Shown here: in pieces, positions 55,884 through 63,948 of the stretch | Position numbering within the stretch: the first letter of the stretch is position 1 | Layout: each line of letters begins with the position of its first letter | Assembly: GCA_902524345.1 (NCBI GenBank) | Contig: CABZCX010000002.1 | Coordinates: 99,537-163,536 of the forward strand | DNA: 64,000 bases | Direction: 5' to 3' | Source of the DNA: an uncultured Pelagibacteraceae bacterium | Lineage (GTDB): Bacteria > Pseudomonadota > Alphaproteobacteria > Pelagibacterales > Pelagibacteraceae | Made by a program: the position numbers and the translations under genes | The notes under the pieces: model-generated | Seen by the model: the letters and a program-made list of their open reading frames with translations, nothing else | Told to the model about the DNA's origin: nothing | Databases searched by the model: none

Positions 55884-56776
55884 TGGATTGGGACAAATTA
55901 AAAATATTTCATGCAGTTGCTGAGGCTGGAAGTTTTACAAATGCAACAGTCAATTTAAATTTGAGTCAATCGGCTATTAGTCGGCAAATTCAATCATTAG
56001 AGCAAGATTTACAAGTTCAATTATTCGAAAGACATGCGAGAGGCCTTACTCTTACAGAAAATGGTGAGTATGTTTTTAAAACAGCTCATGAAGTCATAAG
56101 TAAATTAAAAGAGGTAGAAACCACTTTAGGAGATCAAAAAAATAAGCCAACTGGAAAATTAACTATTACGACAGTAAGAAGTTTTGGTACTCATTGGTTG
56201 ACACCAAGAATTCAAGAATTCATGAGATTAAATCCTGATATAGAGATTGAGCTTATTTTTGAGGATAAAGAGCTAGATTTGAGCACCAGACAGGCCGATA
56301 TTGGCATCTTTATGCGAAGACCAAAACAATTAAACTATATTCAAAAAAAATTAGTAGATTTGAAGTATTATATTTATGGTTCTAATAGGTATTTAGAGAA
56401 GAACGGCATGCCTAAGTCAATAAATGACTTAAACAAACATAAATTTATCTCTTTTGGAAGAGGAGCTCCATCTCCAGTTTATAATCCAGATTGGGCATTA
56501 AAATTAGGAATGCCAGAAGGCAAGAAAAGAAAACCAATTATGAAGGTCAACAGTGTGATGGGTTTGTTGCTTGCGGTTGAAACGGGTGTTGGATTAGCTG
56601 CTTTACCAGAATATTTAGTAAGTGACTCGAATAAGGTAATTAAAGTTTTACCTAAATCTGAGGGCCCAATAACAGAAGCTCATTTCGTATATCCCCAATC
56701 ACTAAAAAATACTGCAAGAGTTCAAGCTTTTAGAAATTTTTTATTCAGCAAAATAGGCGACTGGAAATCTTCTTAG
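55883..56776 (+). CDS. LysR-type transcriptional regulator
   Basis: A 297-residue LTTR. The N-terminal winged helix-turn-helix includes FHAVAEAGSFTNATVNLNLSQSAISRQI near residues 9-36 (as AEAGSFTNATVNLNLSQSAI). The effector domain starts near 90 with TITTVRSFGTHWLTPRI. It is translated after the AcuI-like gene (TAATG overlap), so it may control that gene, folE or something unlinked. Its effector is unknown. Confidence 0.88.
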   Translation: MDWDKLKIFHAVAEAGSFTNATVNLNLSQSAISRQIQSLEQDLQVQLFERHARGLTLTENGEYVFKTAHEVISKLKEVETTLGDQKNKPTGKLTITTVRSFGTHWLTPRIQEFMRLNPDIEIELIFEDKELDLSTRQADIGIFMRRPKQLNYIQKKLVDLKYYIYGSNRYLEKNGMPKSINDLNKHKFISFGRGAPSPVYNPDWALKLGMPEGKKRKPIMKVNSVMGLLLAVETGVGLAALPEYLVSDSNKVIKVLPKSEGPITEAHFVYPQSLKNTARVQAFRNFLFSKIGDWKSS

Positions 56777-56794
56777 CCTGCGACACTATTGCGA

Positions 56795-56811
56795 TTGATA
56801 ATCATTATCAA
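56795..56811. promoter_or_regulatory. Perfect Fur-box-like palindrome ahead of the iron importer
   Basis: TTGATAATCATTATCAA is a perfect 17-bp dyad. Its core GATAATCATTATC fits the Fur 6-1-6 pattern exactly. It lies 60 bases before the binding-protein ATG at 56871 and directly after the LysR gene. Iron-dependent repression of the downstream importer is the expected role. Confidence 0.7.
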
Positions 56812-56840
56812 TGAGAATAGTTCTCATTCTCATTAAGAAT
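56810..56840. promoter_or_regulatory. Overlapping inverted repeats next to the Fur-like box
   Basis: AATGAGAATAGTTCTCATT (56810-56828) is a perfect 8-bp inverted repeat with a TAG centre, joined to ATTCTCATTAAGAAT (56826-56840), a 5-bp repeat with a CATTA centre. Together with the box at 56795 they form a run of three contiguous palindromes, suggesting cooperative or overlapping binding by Fur or another regulator. Confidence 0.5.
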
Positions 56841-56870
56841 CATGCGGAAAACATAAAAAACGGGGAATAT

Positions 56871-57902
56871 ATGAGGAATATAATATCAACATTTACGTTA
56901 GTCCTCTCGATAATTGCATCATCATTTGCAATTGCAGAGGAAGTTAATGTTTTTAACGCAAGACACTATAAAGCAGACTCTGAACTTTATTCAAAATTTA
57001 CAAATAAGACCGGAATTAAAGTCAATTTGATAAACGGAAAATCGGGTGCTTTAGAAAAAAGAATAATAAGCGAGGGTGCAGACTCTTCTGCTGATCTATA
57101 CATCACTGCAGATGCAGGTAGATGTGGTGCCATGGATGCAAAAGGTACGCTTCAAGGTGGTCTAACGTCTAAAGCTATTAAAGATGCCGTTCCAAAAAGT
57201 TTTAGAACAAACAAGTGGGTGGGAATCGCAAAAAGAGCTAGGATAATTTATTATTCACCTGAAAGAGTTACAGGTGCAGAATTATCTGGAATGACCTATG
57301 AGGGTTTAGCTGATCCCAAGTGGAAAGGTAGACTGGTAATAAGAAAATCAAGTAACATATATAATAAATCTCTTGTAGCTTCATTGATTAAAAATAATGG
57401 AAAGGCTGCAACAGCCGCATGGGCGGAAGGGGTTGTTGCCAATATGGCAAGAACACCGACAGGCAATGATAGAGCACAAATAATGGCAGTAGCAGCTGGT
57501 GAGGCTGATATTGCTGTAGCTAATACATATTACTTAGCTTTGATGTTATCAGGTAAAAAGGGTGCAGAACAACAAGAGGCTGCAAAAAAAGTTAAAGCGT
57601 TCTTTCCTAATCAAAATGATAGAGGAACACACATGAACGTAAGTTGCGCAGCTCTAGTAAAAGGTGCTCCTAACAAAGGCAACGCTGTTAAACTCGTAGA
57701 GTTTTTATTGACTCCAGAGTCTCAAGAGCATTTTACAAATAATACTTTTGAGTTTCCAATGATTGATGGTGTTTCGCCAAGTCCATTAGTAGTTAATAAC
57801 TTAGGGTTAGATTTCAAACAAGACATGAAAACTAAGCTCGCTTCTTATGGAAAAAATCAAGCTGCTGCAGTAGAGGTAATGACGGCTGCTGGTTGGAAGT
57901 AA
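56871..57902 (+). CDS. Ferric iron ABC transporter substrate-binding protein
   Basis: Periplasmic FbpA/FutA-type binding protein, 343 residues from the chosen start. The signal peptide covers about residues 1-23 (ending AIAEE), followed by VNVFNARHYKADSELYSKF, the family's NxRHY opening. A tyrosine pair that usually holds Fe3+ lies in NTYYLALM near 223. ATG at 56871 is chosen for its GGGGAATAT ribosome site and signal peptide; an in-frame ATG at 56811 lies inside the operator region. Regulated by the palindromes upstream. Confidence 0.88.
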   Translation: MRNIISTFTLVLSIIASSFAIAEEVNVFNARHYKADSELYSKFTNKTGIKVNLINGKSGALEKRIISEGADSSADLYITADAGRCGAMDAKGTLQGGLTSKAIKDAVPKSFRTNKWVGIAKRARIIYYSPERVTGAELSGMTYEGLADPKWKGRLVIRKSSNIYNKSLVASLIKNNGKAATAAWAEGVVANMARTPTGNDRAQIMAVAAGEADIAVANTYYLALMLSGKKGAEQQEAAKKVKAFFPNQNDRGTHMNVSCAALVKGAPNKGNAVKLVEFLLTPESQEHFTNNTFEFPMIDGVSPSPLVVNNLGLDFKQDMKTKLASYGKNQAAAVEVMTAAGWK

Positions 57903-57904
57903 CA

Positions 57905-58075
57905 ATGAGAGAAAAAAAGAAATTTATATCTGATATTGATTACAATAAATCTTCTAAGGCATGTTCACCATGTAATTTAGAGTGTAAAAAAATTAATAAA
58001 AGAGTAAATAATAGAAAACTTTCAGAATTAAGTGCTAAGGAGGTTCCGCATATCCTAAAAGTATTTGATCTTTAA
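57905..58075 (+). CDS. Small Cys-motif protein in the iron operon, 56 residues
   Basis: An ORF starting two bases after the binding-protein stop. It encodes a charged, soluble 56-residue protein with a CxxCxxxC cluster (ACSPCNLEC near residues 23-31) and a C-terminal helix-like stretch (ELSAKEVPHILKVFDL). Three cysteines this close could bind iron or an Fe-S cluster or zinc. ATG at 57905 is preferred over an upstream TTG (57893) that lies in the preceding gene. No family recognised, but location suggests an iron-related role. Confidence 0.6.
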   Translation: MREKKKFISDIDYNKSSKACSPCNLECKKINKRVNNRKLSELSAKEVPHILKVFDL

Positions 58076-58096
58076 ATTTTCTGGAGTGCTCGTACT

Positions 58097-58126
58097 TTGA
58101 CTGAGAAAATGTCTCCTTCCTATTAG
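58097..58126 (+). promoter_or_regulatory. Possible internal promoter before the iron permease gene
   Basis: TTGACT (58097-58102) and TATTAG (58121-58126) are 18 bases apart within the 95-base gap ahead of the permease ATG at 58171. An AAGGCGG ribosome site occurs at 58154. The -10 is only a moderate match. It would allow permease and ATPase expression separate from the binding protein. Confidence 0.35.
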
Positions 58127-58170
58127 TATGGGCACAAATACTTTCATGTTTATAAGGCGGATTATGAATT

Positions 58171-59790
58171 ATGAGAATTAGTTTTTGGCATATATCTTCT
58201 TTTTTAATTTCACTTTTTGTAATAATCCCAATACTTACAGTCTTTTCGAGTTTTTTTGAGGATACTTCAAATTATTATCAAGTTTTAAAAGACACTTTTT
58301 TAGTAGAATATATATTTAACTCAATTTTTTTATTATTTTCTGTTTTATTATTAACTTTTTTAATTGGTACTGGGTCAGCTTATTTAGTTTCTTTTTACGA
58401 ATTTCCACTAAGTAATTTTTTTAAATGGAGTTTAATATTATCTTTTGCAGTCCCCCCGTATATCTACGCCTATTCTTTAACAGCTTTTTTTGAAAATTAT
58501 GGAACTGCATATACTATTTTAAAAAATTTATTTGGTGATGGTAATTACAATCAAAATATACCTAAATTTGATGGTTTATTTGGTGTTATCTTATCTATTT
58601 CTTTTTCTTTATATGCTTATGTTTATATTTTAGCCAGAGCATCCTTTTTGTATCAATCACAAAATATAATAGAATTAGGTAAAAACCTAGGATTTACAAA
58701 ATTAAAAACATTATATTCAATTATTTTACCATCAGCACGACCGGCTATAATTGCAGGCTTATCATTAGTAGCAATGGAAACTTTAGCAGAATTTGGTGCA
58801 GTTGATTTTTTTTCAATAAATACATTAACGACAGGAATATATAATTCTTGGATAGCTTTCGATGATTTAGCCTTTGCAAACAGATTATCATTTTTTTTGC
58901 TACTTTTTATCTTTGCACTCTTCATTATAGAAAATTTTTCGAGAAAAAAGGCAAAATACCACTTTAATTCGAGGGGTGGATTTAAGCAAAAGCAGAAAAT
59001 AAAACTCAAAGGAAAAAAATCCTTTTTAGCTTTCTTATTTTGTTTTTCTATATTTTTCTTAAGTTTTTTATTCCCTTTAAGTCAAATGATATATTGGACA
59101 CTAAAATTCCCTGAAAATTTATTTGAACTTCAAGTTTTAGATCTATTAAAAAATACCTTATATTTAGTTTTTTTATCTAGTTTAGTTTTGATAATCTTCG
59201 CACTAATTTCTAATTATGGAAATAGAGTAACTAAAAATAAAGTTTTAAACGCCTTGTCTACTTTATCTATTTCAGGTTATGCAATACCAGGTGTAATATT
59301 AGCAGTTGCATACATTACTTTCATTGCTTGGTTTGATGAAAATGTAATTAAAAGTCTTGGTTTTTTTTCAATAAAGAAAATATTTATAGGTTCAATAATT
59401 GGATTAGTACTAGTTTACTTTGTTAGATTTTATTCACTTGCGTATAATGGGATAAAGTCAGGGTATGAAAAAATTAATATTGCTGTTGATGAAAGTGCGT
59501 ACTTACTGGGTTACTCAAAAAGAAAAACATTTATGAATATTCACGTTCCTTTTTTGAGAAATTCTTTGTTATTGATTATTATTTTAGTCTCACTTGAAAT
59601 TATAAGAGAATTACCAATAACATTGATTTTAAGGCCCTTTAATTTTGAAACTTTTGCGACGACTGCTTATATTTCTGCATCAGAAGATTTGCTTGAAGCT
59701 GCAGCTGTGCCATCACTATTTTTAATTTTAATTGCATCTTTTTTTATTATAATTGCATCCAAATATATTTTAAGAGAAAACAATGAATAA
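58171..59790 (+). CDS. Ferric iron ABC transporter permease (FbpB/ThiP type)
   Basis: A 539-residue duplicated permease with about twelve helices in two halves, as in FbpB/FutB. Coupling motifs are ELGKNLGFTKLKTLYSIILP near 168 and DESAYLLGYSKRKTFMNI near 435. ATG at 58171 is favoured over an out-of-frame ATG at 58164 by its spacing from AAGGCGG. It overlaps the ATPase gene by eight bases. Thiamine or other cation permeases are close relatives, but the Fur-like operator and binding protein point to iron. Confidence 0.88.
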   Translation: MRISFWHISSFLISLFVIIPILTVFSSFFEDTSNYYQVLKDTFLVEYIFNSIFLLFSVLLLTFLIGTGSAYLVSFYEFPLSNFFKWSLILSFAVPPYIYAYSLTAFFENYGTAYTILKNLFGDGNYNQNIPKFDGLFGVILSISFSLYAYVYILARASFLYQSQNIIELGKNLGFTKLKTLYSIILPSARPAIIAGLSLVAMETLAEFGAVDFFSINTLTTGIYNSWIAFDDLAFANRLSFFLLLFIFALFIIENFSRKKAKYHFNSRGGFKQKQKIKLKGKKSFLAFLFCFSIFFLSFLFPLSQMIYWTLKFPENLFELQVLDLLKNTLYLVFLSSLVLIIFALISNYGNRVTKNKVLNALSTLSISGYAIPGVILAVAYITFIAWFDENVIKSLGFFSIKKIFIGSIIGLVLVYFVRFYSLAYNGIKSGYEKINIAVDESAYLLGYSKRKTFMNIHVPFLRNSLLLIIILVSLEIIRELPITLILRPFNFETFATTAYISASEDLLEAAAVPSLFLILIASFFIIIASKYILRENNE

Positions 59791-60844
59791 TAATTTCTTT
59801 GAGGTAAAAAATGTTGATTTTGTTGCTGGAGGTAAAACAAAAGTAAGAAACATGTCTTTTGCAATTGAAAACGAGGGTGATGTTATATGTCTACTTGGTC
59901 CCTCGGGAATAGGCAAAACAACTATATTAAGAACAATTGCTGGTTTACAAAAAATTAAAAATGGATCTATTGAGCTTAAAGGTAAAACAATATCCTCAAG
60001 TGATGTGAATATTGAGCCTGAGGATAGAAATATTTCTTTAGCTTTCCAAGAGAATAGTTTGTTTCCACATTATACAGTAGAAAAAAATATTTTATTGGGT
60101 TTAGAAAAAAATAAGGAAAAAAAAGAAAAGCAAATTGATTTAAAAGAAATTTTAGATTTATTAGATCTTTCTAATATATTAAAACAGTACCCTCACCAAA
60201 TTAGTGCTGGCGAAGCTCAGAGAACATCCTTAGCAAGAACTTTGCTTACTCAACCCGATCTACTATTGCTTGATGAACCTTTGTCTAATGTTGATCAAAG
60301 TTTTAAAGAGGAAATTCAAATTAGGCTAAAAAAAATTCTAAGAACTTTAAAAATCTCAACAATAATTGTGACTCATGATTCCTACGAGGCTTTTTACTTA
60401 GGCTCAAAATGTGGAATTATTTTTGATCAAGAACTTAGACAGTTTGACGACCCATATAAACTTTATCACCTTCCGAATTCAATAGAAGTGGTGAATTTTT
60501 TAAATAGAGGTGTTTTGATACCAGCAGAAGTAACAAGTCCCAAAAGTTTAGAAAATAAAGATCTTGGAACTATTACAGGAAATTTTGTCAAACCTTTTCC
60601 AATTGGTTCAAATGTTCAGTTATTAGTTCAACCAGAGGACTTGCATCATGATGATCAAAGTAATTTAAAATTAGAAGTTGTTGATAGAAAATTTAGAGGA
60701 ACAAACTTTATTTATACTTTAAAGACACCCAGCAATAGATTAATTCCGGTATTTGTTCACTCTCATCATATTCATCAACATGAAGTTAGTGAAAAATTTG
60801 GGATTAAAAGACCAATTCATATTGATCATATAGTTTGCTTCTAA
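59783..60844 (+). CDS. Ferric iron ABC transporter ATP-binding protein (FbpC type)
   Basis: ATPase of 353 residues. Walker A is GPSGIGKTT near 37, Q-loop FQENSLFPHYTV near 88, signature ISAGEAQRTSLARTL near 138, Walker B DLLLLDEPLSNVD near 158, and switch histidine VTHDSYEAF near 196. The signature has SAGEAQ in place of SGGQQQ, a usual FbpC-like variant. A C-terminal TOBE-like domain follows from about 240. Its start lies within the permease's 3' end. Confidence 0.9.
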   Translation: MNNNFFEVKNVDFVAGGKTKVRNMSFAIENEGDVICLLGPSGIGKTTILRTIAGLQKIKNGSIELKGKTISSSDVNIEPEDRNISLAFQENSLFPHYTVEKNILLGLEKNKEKKEKQIDLKEILDLLDLSNILKQYPHQISAGEAQRTSLARTLLTQPDLLLLDEPLSNVDQSFKEEIQIRLKKILRTLKISTIIVTHDSYEAFYLGSKCGIIFDQELRQFDDPYKLYHLPNSIEVVNFLNRGVLIPAEVTSPKSLENKDLGTITGNFVKPFPIGSNVQLLVQPEDLHHDDQSNLKLEVVDRKFRGTNFIYTLKTPSNRLIPVFVHSHHIHQHEVSEKFGIKRPIHIDHIVCF

Positions 60845-60862
60845 TAAAAACCTTTTAGAAAA

Positions 60863-61555
60863 ATGAAAAGTAACTTAAAAGTTTTTTTAAAGGGAATTAT
60901 TGATGTAAGCCCACTGATGATTCCGGTTGTTCCCTTTGGTTTAATTTTTGGAGTTCTTGCTATTGATGTTGGATTTACTCCAATTGAAACAATGGCAATG
61001 TCTTTAATTATTTTTGGTGGCGCTTCTCAGATAGTTTTATTGCAATTATTTTCTGGTGGTGCATCTTCTTTAGTAATAATTAGCTCAGTTGGTGCAGTGA
61101 ACTCCAGACATTTACTTTACGGAGCTGTCGTATCAGAGCATTTGTCAGATTTGAAGTTGATTTGGAAGATTATTATATCCTATTTTTTAATCGATCAGGC
61201 ATTTGCAATTTCAAATGAATATTTAAAAAAGAATAAGGACCATAATAGATACTTTCACTTAGTAGGTGGAGGAGCTACTTGTTGGGTAATTTGGCAATCG
61301 ACTACATTTTTAGGAATTATACTTGGAGCAGCAATTCCAGAAAAACTTGGACTAAGTTTTGCAGTTCCTTTAACATTTTTAGCCTTATTAGTTAATGACT
61401 TTAGAAAATTTACAAATGTGATTGTAATAATTATTTCAGGTTTGGTAGCAACTTTTGGATATAATTATATTCCTTTTAAAGCTTATGTTATTGTTGCAGC
61501 TCTAGTAGGATTGTTTACTGCAATAATATTAACAAGGAAAAATAAAAAAGCATGA
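60863..61555 (+). CDS. azlC: AzlC family branched-chain amino acid exporter, large subunit
   Basis: Membrane protein of 230 residues with the AzlC pattern: PLMIPVVPFGLIFGVLAIDVG near 18 (as PVVPFGLIFGVLAIDVG), IIFGGASQIVLLQLFSGG near 50, and NSRHLLYGAVVSEHL near 79. With AzlD it exports branched-chain amino acids or their analogues. It overlaps azlD by four bases and follows the iron ATPase by 18 bases. Confidence 0.9.
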   Translation: MKSNLKVFLKGIIDVSPLMIPVVPFGLIFGVLAIDVGFTPIETMAMSLIIFGGASQIVLLQLFSGGASSLVIISSVGAVNSRHLLYGAVVSEHLSDLKLIWKIIISYFLIDQAFAISNEYLKKNKDHNRYFHLVGGGATCWVIWQSTTFLGIILGAAIPEKLGLSFAVPLTFLALLVNDFRKFTNVIVIIISGLVATFGYNYIPFKAYVIVAALVGLFTAIILTRKNKKA

Positions 61556-61866
61556 GCAACTGGGCATTAATTTTATATTGTGGATTGATTACTTATTTAA
61601 CAAGGTTTTCCATGATAGCTTTAATTAAAAAGGAAATGTTCAATGATAGAATTAGAGAGATATTATCATTTGTACCATCTGCAATATTTCCTGCAATAAT
61701 CTTTCCAGCTATTTTTATTAATGATATAGGATTAATTGATATAGATGATAATCCAAAGATATTAGCTGCAATAATTGCAATGTTTATTGGTATTTTCTCC
61801 AGAAGTATAATTGCGACAATATTTTCAGGATTGGCATCTTATTGGTTTTTAATATTTGTTGTATAA
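61552..61866 (+). CDS. azlD: AzlD family exporter, small subunit
   Basis: A 104-residue membrane protein with about three or four helices, the small partner of AzlC. Recognised by length, topology, YLTRFSMIAL near 15 and its overlap with azlC (ATGA arrangement). Export of branched-chain amino acids is the family role. Confidence 0.85.
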   Translation: MSNWALILYCGLITYLTRFSMIALIKKEMFNDRIREILSFVPSAIFPAIIFPAIFINDIGLIDIDDNPKILAAIIAMFIGIFSRSIIATIFSGLASYWFLIFVV

Positions 61867-61872
61867 ACAATT

Positions 61873-62241
61873 ATGAAAAAAATTTTAACCTTCTGTTTTC
61901 TTTTATTAGCATTCAATGTTAATGCCATGGAAAAGAAAACAACTTTTAAAAAAGAATTATTTAATAAAGCACAATCTGAGGGCAAGGTTGTAGTAGTGAG
62001 CTCTTGGATTAAGTATTGTCCCTCATGTGCAAGTCAAATGAAAGTTTTGCAAAAAGCAAAAAATGATTTTGAAAACATTGAATATTTTGCATTTGATGTA
62101 ACAAATAGAGAAATTTCTGACATGTTTAATGTGCAATATCAAACAACTCTTCTGATTTTCAAAAATAATAAAGAAGTTTATAGAAGTATTGGAGAAATTA
62201 AAAAAGAAGCAATTTACAAAGCTCTTAAATCCTCAATTTAA
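61873..62241 (+). CDS. Exported thioredoxin-like protein
   Basis: A 122-residue thioredoxin-fold protein with a signal peptide (residues 1-18, ending NVNA). The redox motif is CPSC (WIKYCPSCASQMKVL near 37) rather than thioredoxin's CGPC, followed by FNVQYQTTLLIF near 87 in place of the cis-proline loop. It is probably periplasmic and reductive or sulfur-transfer related. It converges on the persulfide-dioxygenase-like gene with one base between stops. Confidence 0.8.
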   Translation: MKKILTFCFLLLAFNVNAMEKKTTFKKELFNKAQSEGKVVVVSSWIKYCPSCASQMKVLQKAKNDFENIEYFAFDVTNREISDMFNVQYQTTLLIFKNNKEVYRSIGEIKKEAIYKALKSSI

Positions 62242-62242
62242 T

Positions 62243-62923
62243 TTAAGCGCCCAGTTTAATATTTCTTGAAACATTTGCCTCAAGTTGATCTGGTTTTTTT
62301 AGACCTAAATTATTCATGATTTCAATATACTGATCTTTGCTATCAACTTGTAATCTAGGGTTATTTTTTCTTTCTTTTCCAATTGTGCTAAATTTTTCAC
62401 CTTTATAGTCATGAGCGGGGTAAAGAAGAGTTTTATCTGGTAATTTTAGGAGTTTATTAAATATGGAGTTATAGGAGTCTATAGCATTTCCATTTTGAAA
62501 ATCTGTTCTACCTGTCCCATTTATCAACAAAGTGTCACCAGAAAATAGATAGTTATCCATCAGAAAACTATAGCTATCAGAAGTATGTCCAGGTGTATAC
62601 ATAGCTCTTAATTTTATGTTATCTAAATTAATATACTCATCATCTTTAACTCTGATTTCAACCGTATCAGCCGGAGTATGATCGCCCATTATTCTAGAGC
62701 ATTTTGTAATGTCTTTCAATTTTGAGGCACCAGTTACGTGATCCGCATGTATATGAGTATCAATAACTTTGACAAGTTTTAAATTAAGCTCTTTTAATAA
62801 ATTTACGTATTTATTTACATTTTCAATTACAGGATCAATAATTAAAGCCTCTCTACCTTCCCCAGAAGAAATAAGATATGTGTATGTTGATGATCTATTG
62901 TCGAATAATTGTCTAAAAATCAT
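62243..62923 (-). CDS. Persulfide dioxygenase-like metallo-beta-lactamase-fold protein
   Basis: A 226-residue MBL-fold hydrolase of the ETHE1/Blh type. Metal-binding residues are in DTHIHADHVTGASKL near 56, MYTPGHTSDSYSF near 109 and LLYPAHDYKGE near 163, with FSGDTLLINGTGRTDF near 128 as the ETHE1 hallmark. Such enzymes oxidise glutathione persulfide to sulfite. The convergent thioredoxin-like protein may be related in function, but that is inference. Confidence 0.88.
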   Translation of the reverse strand: MIFRQLFDNRSSTYTYLISSGEGREALIIDPVIENVNKYVNLLKELNLKLVKVIDTHIHADHVTGASKLKDITKCSRIMGDHTPADTVEIRVKDDEYINLDNIKLRAMYTPGHTSDSYSFLMDNYLFSGDTLLINGTGRTDFQNGNAIDSYNSIFNKLLKLPDKTLLYPAHDYKGEKFSTIGKERKNNPRLQVDSKDQYIEIMNNLGLKKPDQLEANVSRNIKLGA

Positions 62924-62993
62924 TAATTTACACTATCATACATGTATAATTTGACCCATTGTTAAAATTGTGAAAATTAATAATTGTTCAACT

Positions 62994-63497
62994 ATGAAAC
63001 AGATCATAACATTATTTATTTTAGTACTTTATTGCTTCCCATCTTTTGCTGACAAAAATATGAAAATTGGTTCGAAAGGAAAAGAAGGTGATATTAACCG
63101 AATCATAAAAGTAAAGATGTATGATAATTATTACGAACCTAGTTCTTTTCAAATTAAAGCAGGTGAAACAATAAAGTTCGAAGTTGAAAATGTGGGTGAG
63201 TTAGTCCACGAATTTAATATAGCAAATAAAATGATGCACATGAAGCATCAGCCTGAAATGGAAAAAATGGTTGAAAATGAAATACTTTTAGCTGATTCAA
63301 TTGATAAAGAGAAAATGAAAAAAATGGCAAAAATGGATAAAGCCATGGGTCATTCACACAGCAATAGTGTTTTGTTAGCACCAAAAGAAAAGGAAGATAT
63401 CATTTGGAAATTTGATAATGCCGTAAATATTGAAATTGCATGCAACGTGCCAGGTCATTATCAAGTTGGAATGATTGCTAAAGTTGATATAAACTAA
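62994..63497 (+). CDS. Cupredoxin-domain copper protein with Met/His-rich insertion
   Basis: A 167-residue exported protein. Signal peptide about 1-19 (ending SFA). The type-1 copper fold is seen in VKMYDNYYEPSSFQIKAGE near 41 and ends in CNVPGHYQVGM near 152, giving the Cys-His-Met ligands, with the first His probably in VHEFN near 74. Between these lies a Met/His/Lys-rich insertion (MMHMKHQPEMEKM near 81; MGHSHSNS near 117). ATG at 62994 is chosen over an upstream GTG because it starts directly at the signal peptide. Copper storage, sensing or transfer are possible roles. Confidence 0.82.
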   Translation: MKQIITLFILVLYCFPSFADKNMKIGSKGKEGDINRIIKVKMYDNYYEPSSFQIKAGETIKFEVENVGELVHEFNIANKMMHMKHQPEMEKMVENEILLADSIDKEKMKKMAKMDKAMGHSHSNSVLLAPKEKEDIIWKFDNAVNIEIACNVPGHYQVGMIAKVDIN

Positions 63498-63501
63498 TTC
63501 A

Positions 63502-63948
63502 ATGGACAATGCAGTCAACGCCAATTTTAATTGGTCGTGTAAACATACATGGAAAAGAAGTGCTAAAAACACTGGTTGGTGTTTATTGGGTTGTGCAATT
63601 GGTGATTTTGGTACTATTTTATTTTTCCAACTAACCAAGATTCCATTCCCAGTTATGGGAATAATGACTTTAGCTATCATCAACGGACTAATTACAAGTA
63701 TTATTTTAGAGACAGTAATCTTAATGAGACAAAGTTTTGATTTTTCGAAAGCATTAAAAACAGCAATGGGAATGAGTTTTATATCAATGATAAGCATGGA
63801 GATCATGATGAATTTGACTGATTACTTTTTAACAGGTGGCGCAATTCTTACTTGGTGGGTAGTTCCAATTATGCTCTTAGTTGGGTTTTTAACACCTTGG
63901 CCTTATAATTACTGGAGACTAAAAAAATTTAATATTGCGTGTCATTAA
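63502..63948 (+). CDS. DUF4396-type membrane protein
   Basis: A 148-residue protein with three or four helices. The DUF4396 features are SCKHTWKRSAKNTGWCLLGC near residue 12, MSFISMISMEIMMNL near 91, and the final VGFLTPWPYNYWRLKKFN. It begins four bases after the cupredoxin gene, and DUF4396 proteins are often near copper genes. Several cysteines and histidines could bind metal. Function undefined. Confidence 0.8.
   Translation: MDNAVNANFNWSCKHTWKRSAKNTGWCLLGCAIGDFGTILFFQLTKIPFPVMGIMTLAIINGLITSIILETVILMRQSFDFSKALKTAMGMSFISMISMEIMMNLTDYFLTGGAILTWWVVPIMLLVGFLTPWPYNYWRLKKFNIACH

Noticed and set aside
56811..56870. Upstream ATG for the iron-binding protein
   Set aside because: It falls inside the palindromic operator region, and the product would bear 20 extra residues before the signal peptide. 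ATG at 56871 has a good ribosome site.
57893..57904. TTG start for the small Cys protein
   Set aside because: It lies inside the end of the binding-protein gene; ATG at 57905 gives a normal intergenic spacing.
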